Assembly: GCA_019351895.1 (NCBI GenBank)
Contig: JABBOH010000009.1
Coordinates: 61,435-125,434, forward strand
Origin: Pseudomonadota bacterium
GTDB lineage: Bacteria; Pseudomonadota; Alphaproteobacteria; Acetobacterales; Acetobacteraceae
Direction of reading: 5' to 3'
Length of the DNA stretch: 64,000 nt
Shown here: positions 10,228-19,386 of the stretch, piece after piece
Layout of the letters: each line of letters begins with the position of its first letter
Numbering within the stretch: the first letter of the stretch is position 1
The notes under the pieces: model-generated
The model's database searches: none
What the model saw: the letters and a program-made list of their open reading frames with translations, nothing else
Told to the model about the DNA's origin: nothing
Translations under genes and position numbers: made by a program

Positions 10228-13200
10228 TCAGTAGTTGAATTGATACGTCACGCCCACGCCGTTGCTTTCTCCCCCGACCTGCGTCTCCAGCTTCAGCCCC
10301 TTGGCGATGTTGATCTGAACCTGCGCCGCCGTGCTGTTGCTTCCCCCCGAGGTTCCCTGGGCCGCGCCCACGTAGATGCCAGGGGCGACGTAGCGCCCCG
10401 CTTGCAAGGTCGGCGCGCTTTCCGATTTGGAGGTGGCCGAGGTGGCGCCCGTCGGATTTCCCAGTCCGCTGCCGATCGAAAGCTGATCGAGCCCCAGCCC
10501 TTGCCGTACCGTTCCGAGTAGCCCGCCCACGCCGCCGCCGGTGTCGACGCCGGCGATGGAGGCGAGCGCGGTCGCGATCGACGCCATCTGAAACGGACTG
10601 AGCTGCGTCGTGCTCTTCTGGAACAGAAGGTGCGCCAGGACCTCGTCCTGCGGCAGCGTCGGGTTCGAACTCAGAGTGATCTTCGGATCGCTGGCATAGC
10701 CCGTGACCTCCAGGGTCGCCGTCACGCCTGCCGAGACGCTCGTGGCGACGAAGTCGATCGAGGGGTCGGTGATCCTGCCGCCATCGAAACCGACCTTGCC
10801 GGTCGTGAAGGTGAGCGTCGTCGCCACCAGTGAGAACTGCCCGCGGATCATGTCGAAGTGGCCGCTTGGCTTCAGCGCGGCCAAGGTGCCGCCGAGGTGC
10901 AGGCGCCCGCCAAGCTCCGCGCTCAGGCCGTGGCCTCGCACGAAGATGGCCCGTGGCGCATCAAGCGTGATGTCCAGGCTGATGGGCAGCGGCGGGCTCG
11001 GCGGCGGCGGCGGCTTCTGCCCAGGGCGGCGGACGTTCAGCACCGCGACGCTCGGCGGCAGGCTGTCCGGCAGGTTGATCTCAGCATGAAGAATATGCAG
11101 CGCGCCGCTTGCCAGGATGCCGGTGGTGACTGCGCCCGAGATATGGATGTCGGTGTCGAAACGTGCCGTCAGCAGGTCGCTCTGCACCGGCTCGGCGTTA
11201 TGCGCTGTCACCGTGAGGTTGATCGGGATCGTGGGTGCCAACGCGCCAACCCTCCCGCTGGCGGCGATGGTGCCGGTGCCGGCGGTCGCGTGGAAGCTCT
11301 CGATGACGAGGTCTTGGCCGACCGCGCGGATGGTCGCCGTCATCTTCGACAGGTCGAGGCCCTGCGCGTAGTCCTGGAAGGCGCCGCCGTTGAGCGCGAC
11401 GCTGCCGCTGATCCGGGGCGCCTTCTCGGTGCCGGCCGCGTGGAGGTCCAGGTCCACGACGCCCGCCACGCGGCGCCCCGCCGCCTCCATGATCGGATCG
11501 ATGAGCGCGAGGTTAAGCCTCCCGCCGATCGCGAGTGCCAGAGCGCCCGTGCGCGAAATCGGCGCCGTGCCGGTGACTGTGACGTGGCTGGCGGACCCCG
11601 CGTCGAGCCGCATATCGACATTGGCGGTCCTGCCATGGAGCGCAAGGTGCGCGGCGAGGGTCGCGGCGGGCAGGGAGGCCGCGGGCCCGGTCGTCTCCCG
11701 CAGGCCTGCCCCGCGCAGGGTCACGGTACCGCCCGGCGCGGCCATGCTGCCGGTGAGGTTGGCCTCCGCGTCGATGCGGCCTGCCGCATGCATCGTGGGA
11801 GCCAGTGGCTGGATCAGTGCCGGCGTCACGTTGGCGAGCGCCACATGCAGCTGGAGACGCGGGCTCACCTCGCCACTGGCATCCACCGTGGCGGCGCCGA
11901 GCGTCAGACGGAGATGGTCGACCGCCTTGCGTGCGCCGAAGTCGATCTTCGCAGGTCCGAGCAGGCGCAGCACCTCGCCATGCCAGGAGGCCTGGAGAGA
12001 GGCGAGGGCGATGCGCTTTGCCTTCGCGTCGACCGTTGCCCGCATCTGGGCGCTGGCCGGCGCGCCCTTGAGGGCCGGCAAGCGGGCGTCGAGCGTCAGC
12101 ACCAGGGCCGTCAGCGGCCCGTTGGCGGTGACCGTGGCGCCGCCCGCGATCCCGGCCGCCGCGATCCCCCGCAGCACGATCCGCGCGGCGATATCGGGCG
12201 TCGTGTCGGGGTGGCCGACCGTCCCCGTCACATCGACGCCGGCAAGCCGGTCGGCGCCGAAGGCGAGGTCGTGTCCCTGTAGCGTCACTGCCGCCGGCCG
12301 TCCGGGCGGTGCCTTGAGGTCGAGTGCGACGTTGCCCGCGAGCGGCTTGCCGATCAGGAAGCGGAAGTCGGCGAGACGCTTGACGGTGACCGAGATAGCG
12401 CCGGTCGGCAGGGTCGCATGCGGCGGGAGCACGATCTGCCCCTGTCCGCTCATGCTTTTCCAAGTCAGTTGTTTGATGGTGGCGCTGATCGCTCCATCGG
12501 CGGTGCGAGCGGCATCTACCAGAATGTCGGCGGTCGACCCGGCGGGCCGGCCGGTGAGCGCAATCTGGGCTTTCGGCGCCGAGGGTAGTCCGGTCGCCGC
12601 CACATGCAGGTCGATGGGGCCGGTGAACTGCGCGCCGGTGCGGCCACCCTCGGTCGTGCCGACAGTGCCGGTGACATGCGTGTTCAGGGCAAGATCGGTC
12701 TGCGTCCCCTGGGCGTGGCCGGTCATGGTGATCGCGCCGGTCGCCTGCGGCACCACATCGGAGAGCTTCTGCAGCACCAGGGTCCAGTCGACCGCAAGCT
12801 GCTGCGTGGCGGCCTCGCGGCTGCCTTTGGCGGTGAGGTCGACATCCTGGCCCTTCATGGTCAGGTTGGAGATCGTCAGCGCCTCGGGCGTCATCGTCGC
12901 ATCCGCCCGCAGGGCCACTCGGCCTCCGGTAAGCGCCATCGCCTGCGGCATCGCCTGGGTGAGGTGGATGTCGGCCGCCAGTTGCGCGGCGGTCGACTTG
13001 CCGTCGGCCGTCCGGGTCGCATGGCCAGTGATATGGGCGCTGCCGGCAAGGTTCTGATGCGCGATCGCGGCGAGCGGCGCCAGTTTCGGCAGGTCGAGCG
13101 ACACATCCGCGACCACATCGGGTTTGGTCGTTGCATTGACATGCAGCGTCAGCAGCGGGTGCGTCACCGTCAGGTGGAGCGGGCGGTCGGGCGCCTGCAA

Positions 13201-14310
13201 TCCGATGTCGGCCGTGACATCGATGGGCGTGTCGCCGAGCAGCCCGGGCGGCAAGCCTGGGGCCGCGAGTCCCGCGAGGCTCGCATGCAGCGAGACGGCG
13301 CCCATGCTGCCCTGGATATCGGCGGTCAGCTGGCGGAGCGCCACGCCCTTCGCCGAGAGGCCGGTGAGAATGACATGCCCATTCGCCGTCGGCTTGGAGA
13401 AGGGACCAGCCGTATGCAACGCCACATCGACGTTCTGCCAGCCGATGCCCGGTGCCGGCTGCATCGCCGGGGCATGCGCCTTGATGGCGAGATCGGCGGC
13501 CTCCCCCGGAATGTCGATCGTGCCGTGGGCGCCCGCCGTCAGCGCGCCGGCGGCGACCGCGAGGTCGAGCGCGGCGTTTTCCTGCGGCCCCTGCAGCGCA
13601 AGCGCCACATGCAGCGGCCCGAGATCGGGCAGGCCCGCGACCTTAGCCAGCATGCCATGCGCCGGCTCATCGAGGGCGACATGGGCGGAAAGCGTGTCGC
13701 CGTGGAGCGCGGCCTTCGCCGTGTAGTGACCGGTGCCGTCGAGATCGGCGAGCGCCAGCCGAAGCTGTCCCTCGTTTGCGCCGGTGACCCGAGCCTGTCC
13801 GGCGAGGCTGAGGTCGATGGGCGCCGTACCCGTCACGGCCTGGGCGACCGCCAGCCGGCCGACGGTCAGCGAGTTGAGATAGACCTTCACCGGCAGCGAC
13901 GGGATAGACGCCGTTATCGGGCCCTGCGACGGCTTGGTCTTCGCTGTCGGAGAGGATGGCGGCAGCTTCGACACCGTGACGGTGTCGGCGTGCAGGCTGT
14001 TGATGACGAGGCTGCGATGCAGCAGCGGCAGCACCTCCAGCCGCAGGTTGAGCCCGGCCAGCACAAGCCACGGCGCGCCCTGCTCCAGGAGCGCCACGCG
14101 CTTCAGATGGAGGTCGGTGGGCACGGTGCCCGAAAGGCCCTCGATCCGGATGGCTCCGCCGCTATGGGCATTCACGAGCGAGACGATCTCGCGCTGCCCC
14201 GCGGAGGTGTTGATGGCGGCGATCACCCCGCCGACCAGCAGGATGACCAGCAGCAGGATAACGCCGATGGCGATGCCGAGCCATTTGGCGACCTTACGCA
14301 GAACAGCCAT
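10228..14310 (-). CDS. tamB: translocation and assembly module subunit TamB
   Basis: A 1360-residue AsmA-like giant of the TamB family. A single N-terminal membrane anchor (about residues 11-35, GVILLLVILLVGGVIAAI) is followed by about 1000 residues of low-identity beta repeats that form a hydrophobic groove, and the conserved C-terminal DUF490/TamB domain with AGRYVAPGIYVGAAQG and terminal GVGVTYQFNY. TamB spans the periplasm and works with TamA in outer-membrane protein insertion and probably phospholipid transport. The ATG overlaps the tamA stop by one base (TGATG), showing translational coupling. Confidence 0.93.
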   Translation of the reverse strand: MAVLRKVAKWLGIAIGVILLLVILLVGGVIAAINTSAGQREIVSLVNAHSGGAIRIEGLSGTVPTDLHLKRVALLEQGAPWLVLAGLNLRLEVLPLLHRSLVINSLHADTVTVSKLPPSSPTAKTKPSQGPITASIPSLPVKVYLNSLTVGRLAVAQAVTGTAPIDLSLAGQARVTGANEGQLRLALADLDGTGHYTAKAALHGDTLSAHVALDEPAHGMLAKVAGLPDLGPLHVALALQGPQENAALDLAVAAGALTAGAHGTIDIPGEAADLAIKAHAPAMQPAPGIGWQNVDVALHTAGPFSKPTANGHVILTGLSAKGVALRQLTADIQGSMGAVSLHASLAGLAAPGLPPGLLGDTPIDVTADIGLQAPDRPLHLTVTHPLLTLHVNATTKPDVVADVSLDLPKLAPLAAIAHQNLAGSAHITGHATRTADGKSTAAQLAADIHLTQAMPQAMALTGGRVALRADATMTPEALTISNLTMKGQDVDLTAKGSREAATQQLAVDWTLVLQKLSDVVPQATGAITMTGHAQGTQTDLALNTHVTGTVGTTEGGRTGAQFTGPIDLHVAATGLPSAPKAQIALTGRPAGSTADILVDAARTADGAISATIKQLTWKSMSGQGQIVLPPHATLPTGAISVTVKRLADFRFLIGKPLAGNVALDLKAPPGRPAAVTLQGHDLAFGADRLAGVDVTGTVGHPDTTPDIAARIVLRGIAAAGIAGGATVTANGPLTALVLTLDARLPALKGAPASAQMRATVDAKAKRIALASLQASWHGEVLRLLGPAKIDFGARKAVDHLRLTLGAATVDASGEVSPRLQLHVALANVTPALIQPLAPTMHAAGRIDAEANLTGSMAAPGGTVTLRGAGLRETTGPAASLPAATLAAHLALHGRTANVDMRLDAGSASHVTVTGTAPISRTGALALAIGGRLNLALIDPIMEAAGRRVAGVVDLDLHAAGTEKAPRISGSVALNGGAFQDYAQGLDLSKMTATIRAVGQDLVIESFHATAGTGTIAASGRVGALAPTIPINLTVTAHNAEPVQSDLLTARFDTDIHISGAVTTGILASGALHILHAEINLPDSLPPSVAVLNVRRPGQKPPPPPSPPLPISLDITLDAPRAIFVRGHGLSAELGGRLHLGGTLAALKPSGHFDMIRGQFSLVATTLTFTTGKVGFDGGRITDPSIDFVATSVSAGVTATLEVTGYASDPKITLSSNPTLPQDEVLAHLLFQKSTTQLSPFQMASIATALASIAGVDTGGGVGGLLGTVRQGLGLDQLSIGSGLGNPTGATSATSKSESAPTLQAGRYVAPGIYVGAAQGTSGGSNSTAAQVQINIAKGLKLETQVGGESNGVGVTYQFNY

Positions 14311-16133
14311 CAGAAAGCCTGGCCGATGCCGATATAGATCTGGAAGTTGCCGCTATTCGGCTGCCGCACGACCGGGATCGCGAAATCGAGCCGGATCGGA
14401 CCGATCGGGGTGTAGTAGCGGACGCCGGCGCCGACGCCCACCTTCACAGAGCCCTGGAACGGCGCGGAGGTGCTGCCGACCTGCCCGAAATCCGAGAAGG
14501 CCACGGCGCCGAAGCTTCCGCCGATGCGCTGGCGGAACTCGACCGTCCCGGTATCGATCGAGGTGCCGCCCTCGGGGTTGCCGTCGGGAAACTGCGGGCC
14601 GACCGACTGATAGGCATAGCCGCGGATGGTTCCGGTGCCGCCGGCGTAGAAACGCTGCTCGGGCGGCAGCTGGAAGGTGCTTGCACCCTGGACCGAGCCG
14701 ATCAGCGCCCTGAGCGCCAGGATGCTGCGGCCTCGGCCGGTGAGGTCGATGTAGGTCGACCCCGAAAGCTGCAGGATAGTGAAGGTGGCGCTCGGCGATA
14801 GGAAGGATTCGGTCGGCGTCACCGTCGCCTGAGCCCGGATGCCGCGCGTCGGATCGAATAGCGAGTTGGTGCTGTCGTACTTGATGCCGATCGGCAGCTG
14901 AACCAGGTCGTAATCGCGGGTGATGCCTTCTTGCTCGTCCTGCTCGATGGTGCCGGCGAGACCGATGTTCACGCTCCAATGCTTGCCGATCTTGCGGGTC
15001 AGCGTGCTGCTCGCCTGCAGCGCCGTCTGTTTGTAGGCGGTGAAGTCCTGTTTCAGCGCGGCGATGTGGTAGCTCAGGCTCTGGTTGCGCTGCAGGAAGG
15101 CCGGGATCGTGTAGGTGGCGCCGATATTGTAGCCGAGGCCGGTGGAGCGTGACCCGCCGAGCCCGGTCGCCGTCGCATTGAGAGTGAGCGCCTCGGCGTT
15201 GCCGAACAGGTTGTGATGCGTCCAGGTGGCCCCGAGCAGCCCGCCGGTGTCGGTGGCGTAGCCCGCGGTCAGGCTGACCGTGCGTGGCGGCGCCTCGTTG
15301 ACGCGGAAGGTGATCGGCAGCCGGCCGTCGGGCGAGAGCTGGCTCGCCGGGATCGCCTGGACCGAAGAGAAAACGCCGAGACTGGCGAGATTCTCGCGCG
15401 CCTTCCGGATGGTGTTCGGGTTGAACTGCTCGCCGGGCTTGAGGGTGAGTTCGCGGCGAACGAAACGCTCGTGCACGTTGTGCAGGCCGGCGATGGTGAT
15501 GGCGCCGATATCGACGCGCGGCCCGGGCTTGGCGTCGAAGGTCACGTCGATCGTATGCGCGGCGGGGTTCTCGAACGCCGTGGGCACCGAGACCTTCGCG
15601 AAGGGATAGCCACGGTCGAGCATGGCGGTCTGCAGTCGCGCGCCGGCCGCGAGCACCGCGTCGGCTTTCGCCGGCTCGCCGCTATGGAGGTTGAAGGCGG
15701 CGCGCGCCGCTTCCGGCACCGAGCCCTTGATCGCGACATGCCCGAGGTGGAACAGCGGGCCGAGCTTCATCGTGACGACGACGGGGATGGGTGCGGGCGC
15801 GGAGTAGGCGGCGATGCGCCGCGGCAGGGTCGGATCGGCCACCGGCTCACCATCGATGGTGATGGAGACCTTGCCGTCATAGTAGCCGGAACTGTCGAGC
15901 ACGGTCTGGAGCCGGCTCTCGTCGGCGCGCGCACGGAGCACGAGGGCGAAGGGACCAGCCGGCGCCTTCAGCCGCAGCGTTTCAAGATTGGATGTGGCTT
16001 TCGCCACCTTGTCGATCGACTTGTCGCCGGTCTTGACGAAGGTGACTGTGTAGGGCTGCGGGTCGGAGGCGCGGGTGGGCGTCGCGAGACTCAGCACCAC
16101 AACCGTGCTCGTCGCCCGCACCGCATAGACCAT
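14310..16133 (-). CDS. tamA: outer-membrane assembly protein TamA (Omp85 family)
   Basis: A 607-residue Omp85-type protein. An N-terminal export signal is followed by POTRA domains at about 25-265 (GYYDGKVSITIDGEP, RGYPFAKVSVPTAFENP, VNIGAITIAGLHNVHERFVRRELTLKPGE-type repeats), then a 16-strand beta-barrel with the lid-lock motif GTIRGYAYQSVGP in loop 6 and a C-terminal strand ending in Phe (IGIGQAF). This is the TamA layout, shorter than BamA. It is directly upstream of and coupled to tamB. The ATG used has no good ribosome site, so the exact start is uncertain by a few codons. Confidence 0.92.
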   Translation of the reverse strand: MVYAVRATSTVVVLSLATPTRASDPQPYTVTFVKTGDKSIDKVAKATSNLETLRLKAPAGPFALVLRARADESRLQTVLDSSGYYDGKVSITIDGEPVADPTLPRRIAAYSAPAPIPVVVTMKLGPLFHLGHVAIKGSVPEAARAAFNLHSGEPAKADAVLAAGARLQTAMLDRGYPFAKVSVPTAFENPAAHTIDVTFDAKPGPRVDIGAITIAGLHNVHERFVRRELTLKPGEQFNPNTIRKARENLASLGVFSSVQAIPASQLSPDGRLPITFRVNEAPPRTVSLTAGYATDTGGLLGATWTHHNLFGNAEALTLNATATGLGGSRSTGLGYNIGATYTIPAFLQRNQSLSYHIAALKQDFTAYKQTALQASSTLTRKIGKHWSVNIGLAGTIEQDEQEGITRDYDLVQLPIGIKYDSTNSLFDPTRGIRAQATVTPTESFLSPSATFTILQLSGSTYIDLTGRGRSILALRALIGSVQGASTFQLPPEQRFYAGGTGTIRGYAYQSVGPQFPDGNPEGGTSIDTGTVEFRQRIGGSFGAVAFSDFGQVGSTSAPFQGSVKVGVGAGVRYYTPIGPIRLDFAIPVVRQPNSGNFQIYIGIGQAF

Positions 16134-16284
16134 ACATCGACTGCGGAGCGAGCGCGGTGTCGGCGGCAGCTTGTGATCCTCCCGTTGAGTTCTTGGCCCA
16201 TCCTTAACGCCCCCGGCGCAGCGGGGTCGATGGGCAAGGCGGCGGGAGACAGGACACGAGATTGCCGCTGACGGTCAACCTCAC

Positions 16285-16322
16285 GTGAGGCTGCCCGCCC
16301 CGCAGCAGTGAGGCTGCCCGCC
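16285..16322. repeat. short 15-base direct repeat
   Basis: GTGAGGCTGCCCGCC occurs exactly at 16285-16299 and again at 16308-16322, eight bases apart, in the 270-base gap between tamA and the small heat-shock gene. The repeat could be a paired regulator site or a simple duplication; nothing links it to either gene. Confidence 0.5.
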
Positions 16323-16341
16323 TTGGAGCACGCATACAGCA

Positions 16342-16368
16342 GAAAGGGCCGGTCGCCCGGCCCCTTCC
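16342..16368 (-). terminator. intrinsic terminator downstream of hsp20
   Basis: On the minus strand an AAGGGGCCGG / CCGGCCCTTTC-type stem with a GCGA tetraloop, followed by a short T-containing tail, lies 37 bases after the hsp20 stop. It would end the heat-shock transcript before the tamA promoter region. Confidence 0.7.
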
Positions 16369-16404
16369 TTAGTCATGCAGTTTGTTTGCGGCTACGGCAG
16401 CGGT

Positions 16405-16878
16405 TCAGGCGGCTTGAGCCGTAGGCTCCGCTTCGGACGTGATCACCTTCTGCGTGTCATGGCCGACCTCGATGGCGATCTTCCGGGGCTTTAGCGCCTC
16501 GGGAACGACGCGCTTGAGGCCGACATGCAGAAGCCCGTTATCGAGACTCGCGTTCTCGACGACGATGTGGTCGGCGAGAGCGAAACGCCGCTCGAAGGAG
16601 CGTCCTGCGATGCCGCGATAGAGTGTCGCCACTTTCTCGCTGCTCGGCTGCCTAATCCGCCCGGAGACGACCAGCGTGTTGTCACGCACAGTCACGTCGA
16701 GGTCATCGGGACCGAACCCAGCAGCAGCGACGGTCACGCGATACGTATCGTCGCCGGTCTTCTCGATATTATAGGGCGGGAAGGTGCTCGCAGCCGCCTC
16801 TTGCAACCCGTCCACGACCTGGGCGAGGCGATCGAAGCCGACAGCAGTACGGAAAAGGGGTGTAAAGTCGCGAATCAT
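16405..16878 (-). CDS. small heat-shock protein, Hsp20/IbpA type
   Basis: A 157-residue alpha-crystallin-type holdase that binds unfolding proteins without ATP. The start MIRDFTPLFRTAVGFDRL is typical of class A alphaproteobacterial small Hsps; the alpha-crystallin domain covers about 30-130 (PPYNIEKTGDDTYRVTVAAA, then RGIAGRSFERRFALADHI, then the conserved ENASLDNGLLHVGLKR strand), followed by a PEALKPRKIAIE segment. The ATG preceded by AGGAGG was chosen over an ATG-like codon 27 bases upstream. That Shine-Dalgarno is paired inside an RNA thermometer, and a heat-shock-type promoter lies about 100 bases upstream. Confidence 0.93.
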   Translation of the reverse strand: MIRDFTPLFRTAVGFDRLAQVVDGLQEAAASTFPPYNIEKTGDDTYRVTVAAAGFGPDDLDVTVRDNTLVVSGRIRQPSSEKVATLYRGIAGRSFERRFALADHIVVENASLDNGLLHVGLKRVVPEALKPRKIAIEVGHDTQKVITSEAEPTAQAA

Positions 16879-16882
16879 AAAA

Positions 16883-16972
16883 ACCTCCTGTGAAAGCAAG
16901 GTCATCGGTCTGAACCGCCCAGACGGGCCGGTCCTGTCAGTCTCTGCCGAGGCCCCAATGGGCGCCTCGACG
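16883..16972 (-). promoter_or_regulatory. ROSE-type RNA thermometer in the hsp20 leader
   Basis: The hsp20 leader folds into successive hairpins. The one next to the start pairs ACCUUGCU with AGGAGGU around a UUCAC loop (16883-16902), burying the Shine-Dalgarno; one G of UUGCU is unpaired opposite the SD, exactly the ROSE signature. Upstream are CGGU-UCAG-ACCG (16906-16917), an AGAC/GUCU stem, and CGAGGC/GCCUCG with an inner CCC-AUU-GGG (16948-16969). ROSE elements in alphaproteobacteria block translation at low temperature and melt on heating. The pairing is read directly; the temperature response is inferred. Confidence 0.82.
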
Positions 16973-16978
16973 AAACCA

Positions 16979-17007
16979 ATATGGAAAAGGCCGCCTCTCG
17001 TTTCAAG
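16979..17007 (-). promoter_or_regulatory. RpoH (sigma-32)-type promoter for hsp20
   Basis: Minus strand: -35 CTTGAAA at 17001-17007 and -10 TTCCATAT (16979-16986), separated by 14 bases. This matches the heat-shock consensus (CTTGAA, 13-17 bases, CCCCATNT) well. Predicted transcription starts near 16972, giving a leader of about 95 bases that is the ROSE element. The -35 lies in the loop of the rpmE terminator. Confidence 0.7.
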
Positions 17008-17019
17008 AAGCGGCCTTTT
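16985..17019 (-). terminator. rpmE intrinsic terminator
   Basis: A perfect ten-base stem AAAAGGCCGC / GCGGCCTTTT with a 15-base loop, 30 bases after the rpmE stop. The TTTT end fits a rho-independent terminator. Its loop holds the -35 box of the downstream heat-shock promoter. Confidence 0.85.
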
Positions 17020-17048
17020 GGCAGCAGGTGAAAATTTCGTAAGGCCGA

Positions 17049-17276
17049 TTAGCCTTTCCGGACGCCGATGCTGGCGAACTTCTTGTTGAACTTCGCGATC
17101 TGGCCGCCCGTGTCGATGATACGCTGCTGGCCCGTCCAGGCCGGGTGCGACTTCGGATCGATATCGAGGCGCAGGGTATCACCGGCCTTTCCCATGCAGG
17201 AACGAGTTTTGAACTCGGTCCCGTCGGTCATGACGATGTTGATCTCGTGGTAGTCGGGGTGAATGTTGGCCTTCAT
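17049..17276 (-). CDS. rpmE: 50S ribosomal protein L31
   Basis: A 75-residue L31 of the large ribosomal subunit. The opening [22 protein letters not shown] and the block [12 protein letters not shown] are diagnostic. The zinc-binding CxxC pairs of C+ L31 proteins are absent (only one cysteine, in RSCMGK), so it is a zinc-independent C- form, as is common in Alphaproteobacteria. AGGAACGG precedes the ATG. It stands alone between two minus-strand genes and has its own terminator. Confidence 0.95.
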   Translation of the reverse strand: MKANIHPDYHEINIVMTDGTEFKTRSCMGKAGDTLRLDIDPKSHPAWTGQQRIIDTGGQIAKFNKKFASIGVRKG

Positions 17277-17402
17277 GGGTTCCGTTCCTGTCGGCGCCGC
17301 CGATGCGACCGGAAGCGCGGAAAGCGGGCCCTATAGACGGGCCAGCCCCCAGGCGCAACAGCTGGGCAGCCCCGCGCCCTTTGCGCCACCCCGGAACGCG
17401 CC

Positions 17403-18032
17403 TCAGGGCTTGGCGGCTTTGTTTTTCCGCGGGTGCGGGCCGCCCGGCATGTCGCTCAGGAACAGCTTGTCAGCGAGCTTCTGCTGGTCGGACGGCATGG
17501 TCTCATAGAGCGCGGTGAAGGCCGTCGAACTTTTCTTCAGCCCGTCCAGCCGCAACTGCTCCAGGTTGATGAACGAGGTCATGTCGGCGACCGCGTTCAT
17601 CGAGGGGAGTTGCGACCGGCGCTGGCGGTAGGCTTCGCCCAGCGCGCGCGCGTTCTCCTGCATCGTGTTGGCGAAGGTGGTCCAGAGCGGCTCCTCTGCA
17701 GGGGTGATCTTCAGCTGCTCATGCAGGCTGGCGAGGTAGCCCGCCATGCCATGACCCTTGCGGGAATAGGCGTGCTTTGGGGCCGCCGTCCCCGGGGCTG
17801 TCGTTCCCGGGGCTGTCGTTCCGGAGGCCGGCACTTCCGGCGGCGTCGTGGTGCTGGCGGCGGACGGGATCGTGGGCGTGGCCGCTGGCGGCACCGTAGT
17901 GGCCGCGGGCGCGGTCGGGGTCGCGGTCTGGGCCAGGGCGCCCCCGCTCATACCCGCGAGCCCCAAGGCCGTCGTCAGGCCGAGCATCAGCGCGAGGCGC
18001 GGGGAGACGGGACTTAACACGGTCATCGGCAT
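17403..18032 (-). CDS. exported Spy/CpxP-like (LTXXQ) protein with Ala/Pro/Thr linker
   Basis: A 209-residue exported protein. After a signal peptide (GLAGMSGGALA-Q) comes a long low-complexity Ala/Pro/Thr linker of about 60 residues with repeated GTTAPGTTAPGT, then an all-helical domain at about 95-195 (LASLHEQLKITPAEEPLWTT and MTSFINLEQLRLDGLKK). The helical part resembles Spy/CpxP LTXXQ proteins, periplasmic ATP-independent chaperones or stress sensors. I chose the ATG preceded by GAGGAT over one nine bases upstream. Monocistronic by position. Confidence 0.7.
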   Translation of the reverse strand: MPMTVLSPVSPRLALMLGLTTALGLAGMSGGALAQTATPTAPAATTVPPAATPTIPSAASTTTPPEVPASGTTAPGTTAPGTAAPKHAYSRKGHGMAGYLASLHEQLKITPAEEPLWTTFANTMQENARALGEAYRQRRSQLPSMNAVADMTSFINLEQLRLDGLKKSSTAFTALYETMPSDQQKLADKLFLSDMPGGPHPRKNKAAKP

Positions 18033-18108
18033 GATCCTCATTGTGAGCAGAGCGGCGCCCCGGTCTAGAATTTATTGCACATCAACAACGAAATGTCACC
18101 GGGGGCGG

Positions 18109-19197
18109 TTACTCGTGCAGGATGGCGCGTCCGTAGGGGTTGGGCAGCTCCGGCGTCACGCCCAGCCGCCGTGCCGCCCTCAGCGGCCATCCCGGATCGG
18201 CCAGCACCGCGCGAGCCAGCAGCACGATGTCGGCCCGGCCATTGGCGACGATCTCAGCCGCGAGAGTCGGCTGGTCGATCAGACCGACGGCGCCGGTCGC
18301 GATGCCCGCCTCGCGCCGCAGCAGATCGGCGAAGGGCACCTGATATCCCGGATGCAGCGATGGAATGTGCTGGTCCGCGGAAATGCCCCCCGCCGAGCAG
18401 TCGATGAGATCGACATCGCCGCGCTTCGCCAGCATGCGGGCGACCGCTAGGATGTCGCCCTCCGGCGTCAGTCCCCCGGGCATGAAGTCCGAGCAGGAAA
18501 GCCGCACGAACAACGGCAGTTCGTGCGGCCAGACGGCGCGGACGGCGTCCAGCACCTCCATGAGGAAGCGCGCGCGCCCCGCCAGATCGCCGCCATAGCC
18601 GTCATTGCGGGTGTTGGAGATCGGCGAAAGGAAGGAGTGGATCAGGTAGCCGTGCGCGCCATGGATCTCGGCGATCTTGAAGCCCGCCGCCAGCGCCCGC
18701 CGCGCGGTGGCCGCGAAGGCTTCGATCAGCTCGGCGATCTCGCCGGTCGTCAGCGCGTGCGGCTCCGGGTCCTTGTTGGGAAAGGCGATGGCGCTGGGCG
18801 CGACGCTGCGCCAGCCACCATCTTCCGGCGGGATGAACCGGTCGCCCTCCCAAGGCGGGGTGCAACTCGCCTTGCGGCCCGCATGAGCGATCTGGATGCC
18901 GGGAACCGCGCCGCCGAGCGTGATGATGCTCGCCAGCCGCGCATACCCCGCCTGCTGCTCGTCGTTATAGAGCCCGAGGTCGCCCGGCGTGATGCGGCCG
19001 ACTGGGGTGACGGCGCTCGCTTCGGTGAAGACGATGCCGGCGCCGCCCATGGCGCGGGCGCCGAGATGCTGCAGGTGCCAGTCCCAGGGCACGCCATGCT
19101 TCGCCGAATACTGGCACATCGGTGCGACAGCCAGCCGGTTGCGGGCGGTAACGGAGCGGAAGGAGATCGGCTGGAACAGAAGGGGCGTGGGCGCCAT
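18109..19197 (-). CDS. YqjM-like NADH:flavin oxidoreductase (old yellow enzyme)
   Basis: A 362-residue FMN-dependent ene-reductase of the thermophilic-like (YqjM) old yellow enzyme class. Landmarks are the redox-tuning cysteine in VAPMCQYSAKHG, substrate-binding histidines in IQIAHAGRK and EIHGAHGYLIHSFLSP, the conserved ISNTRNDGYGG, and a C-terminal phosphate loop GRADIVLLARAVLADPGWP. Such enzymes reduce activated C=C bonds using NAD(P)H. GAGGAA precedes the ATG; longer in-frame starts upstream lack homology. Divergent from the pyridoxal kinase gene with 189 bases between. Confidence 0.92.
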   Translation of the reverse strand: MAPTPLLFQPISFRSVTARNRLAVAPMCQYSAKHGVPWDWHLQHLGARAMGGAGIVFTEASAVTPVGRITPGDLGLYNDEQQAGYARLASIITLGGAVPGIQIAHAGRKASCTPPWEGDRFIPPEDGGWRSVAPSAIAFPNKDPEPHALTTGEIAELIEAFAATARRALAAGFKIAEIHGAHGYLIHSFLSPISNTRNDGYGGDLAGRARFLMEVLDAVRAVWPHELPLFVRLSCSDFMPGGLTPEGDILAVARMLAKRGDVDLIDCSAGGISADQHIPSLHPGYQVPFADLLRREAGIATGAVGLIDQPTLAAEIVANGRADIVLLARAVLADPGWPLRAARRLGVTPELPNPYGRAILHE

Positions 19198-19386
19198 GAG
19201 TATTCCTCGGTCAGGTATGTCGTCCGGTTGTGCTGGGCGCGCTCGCCGTCCGGGCGGTCTCTGCCTCGCCACGTTCCGGCGAGCCTGAAGGGATATGGGC
19301 GGCCCGGCAGTCCTTGCCACTCCCGCCCCGCCTTGGCGAGGCGCAGGCGCATGACACGCAGCCATGCCCACATGCTAGGAGGCCTC

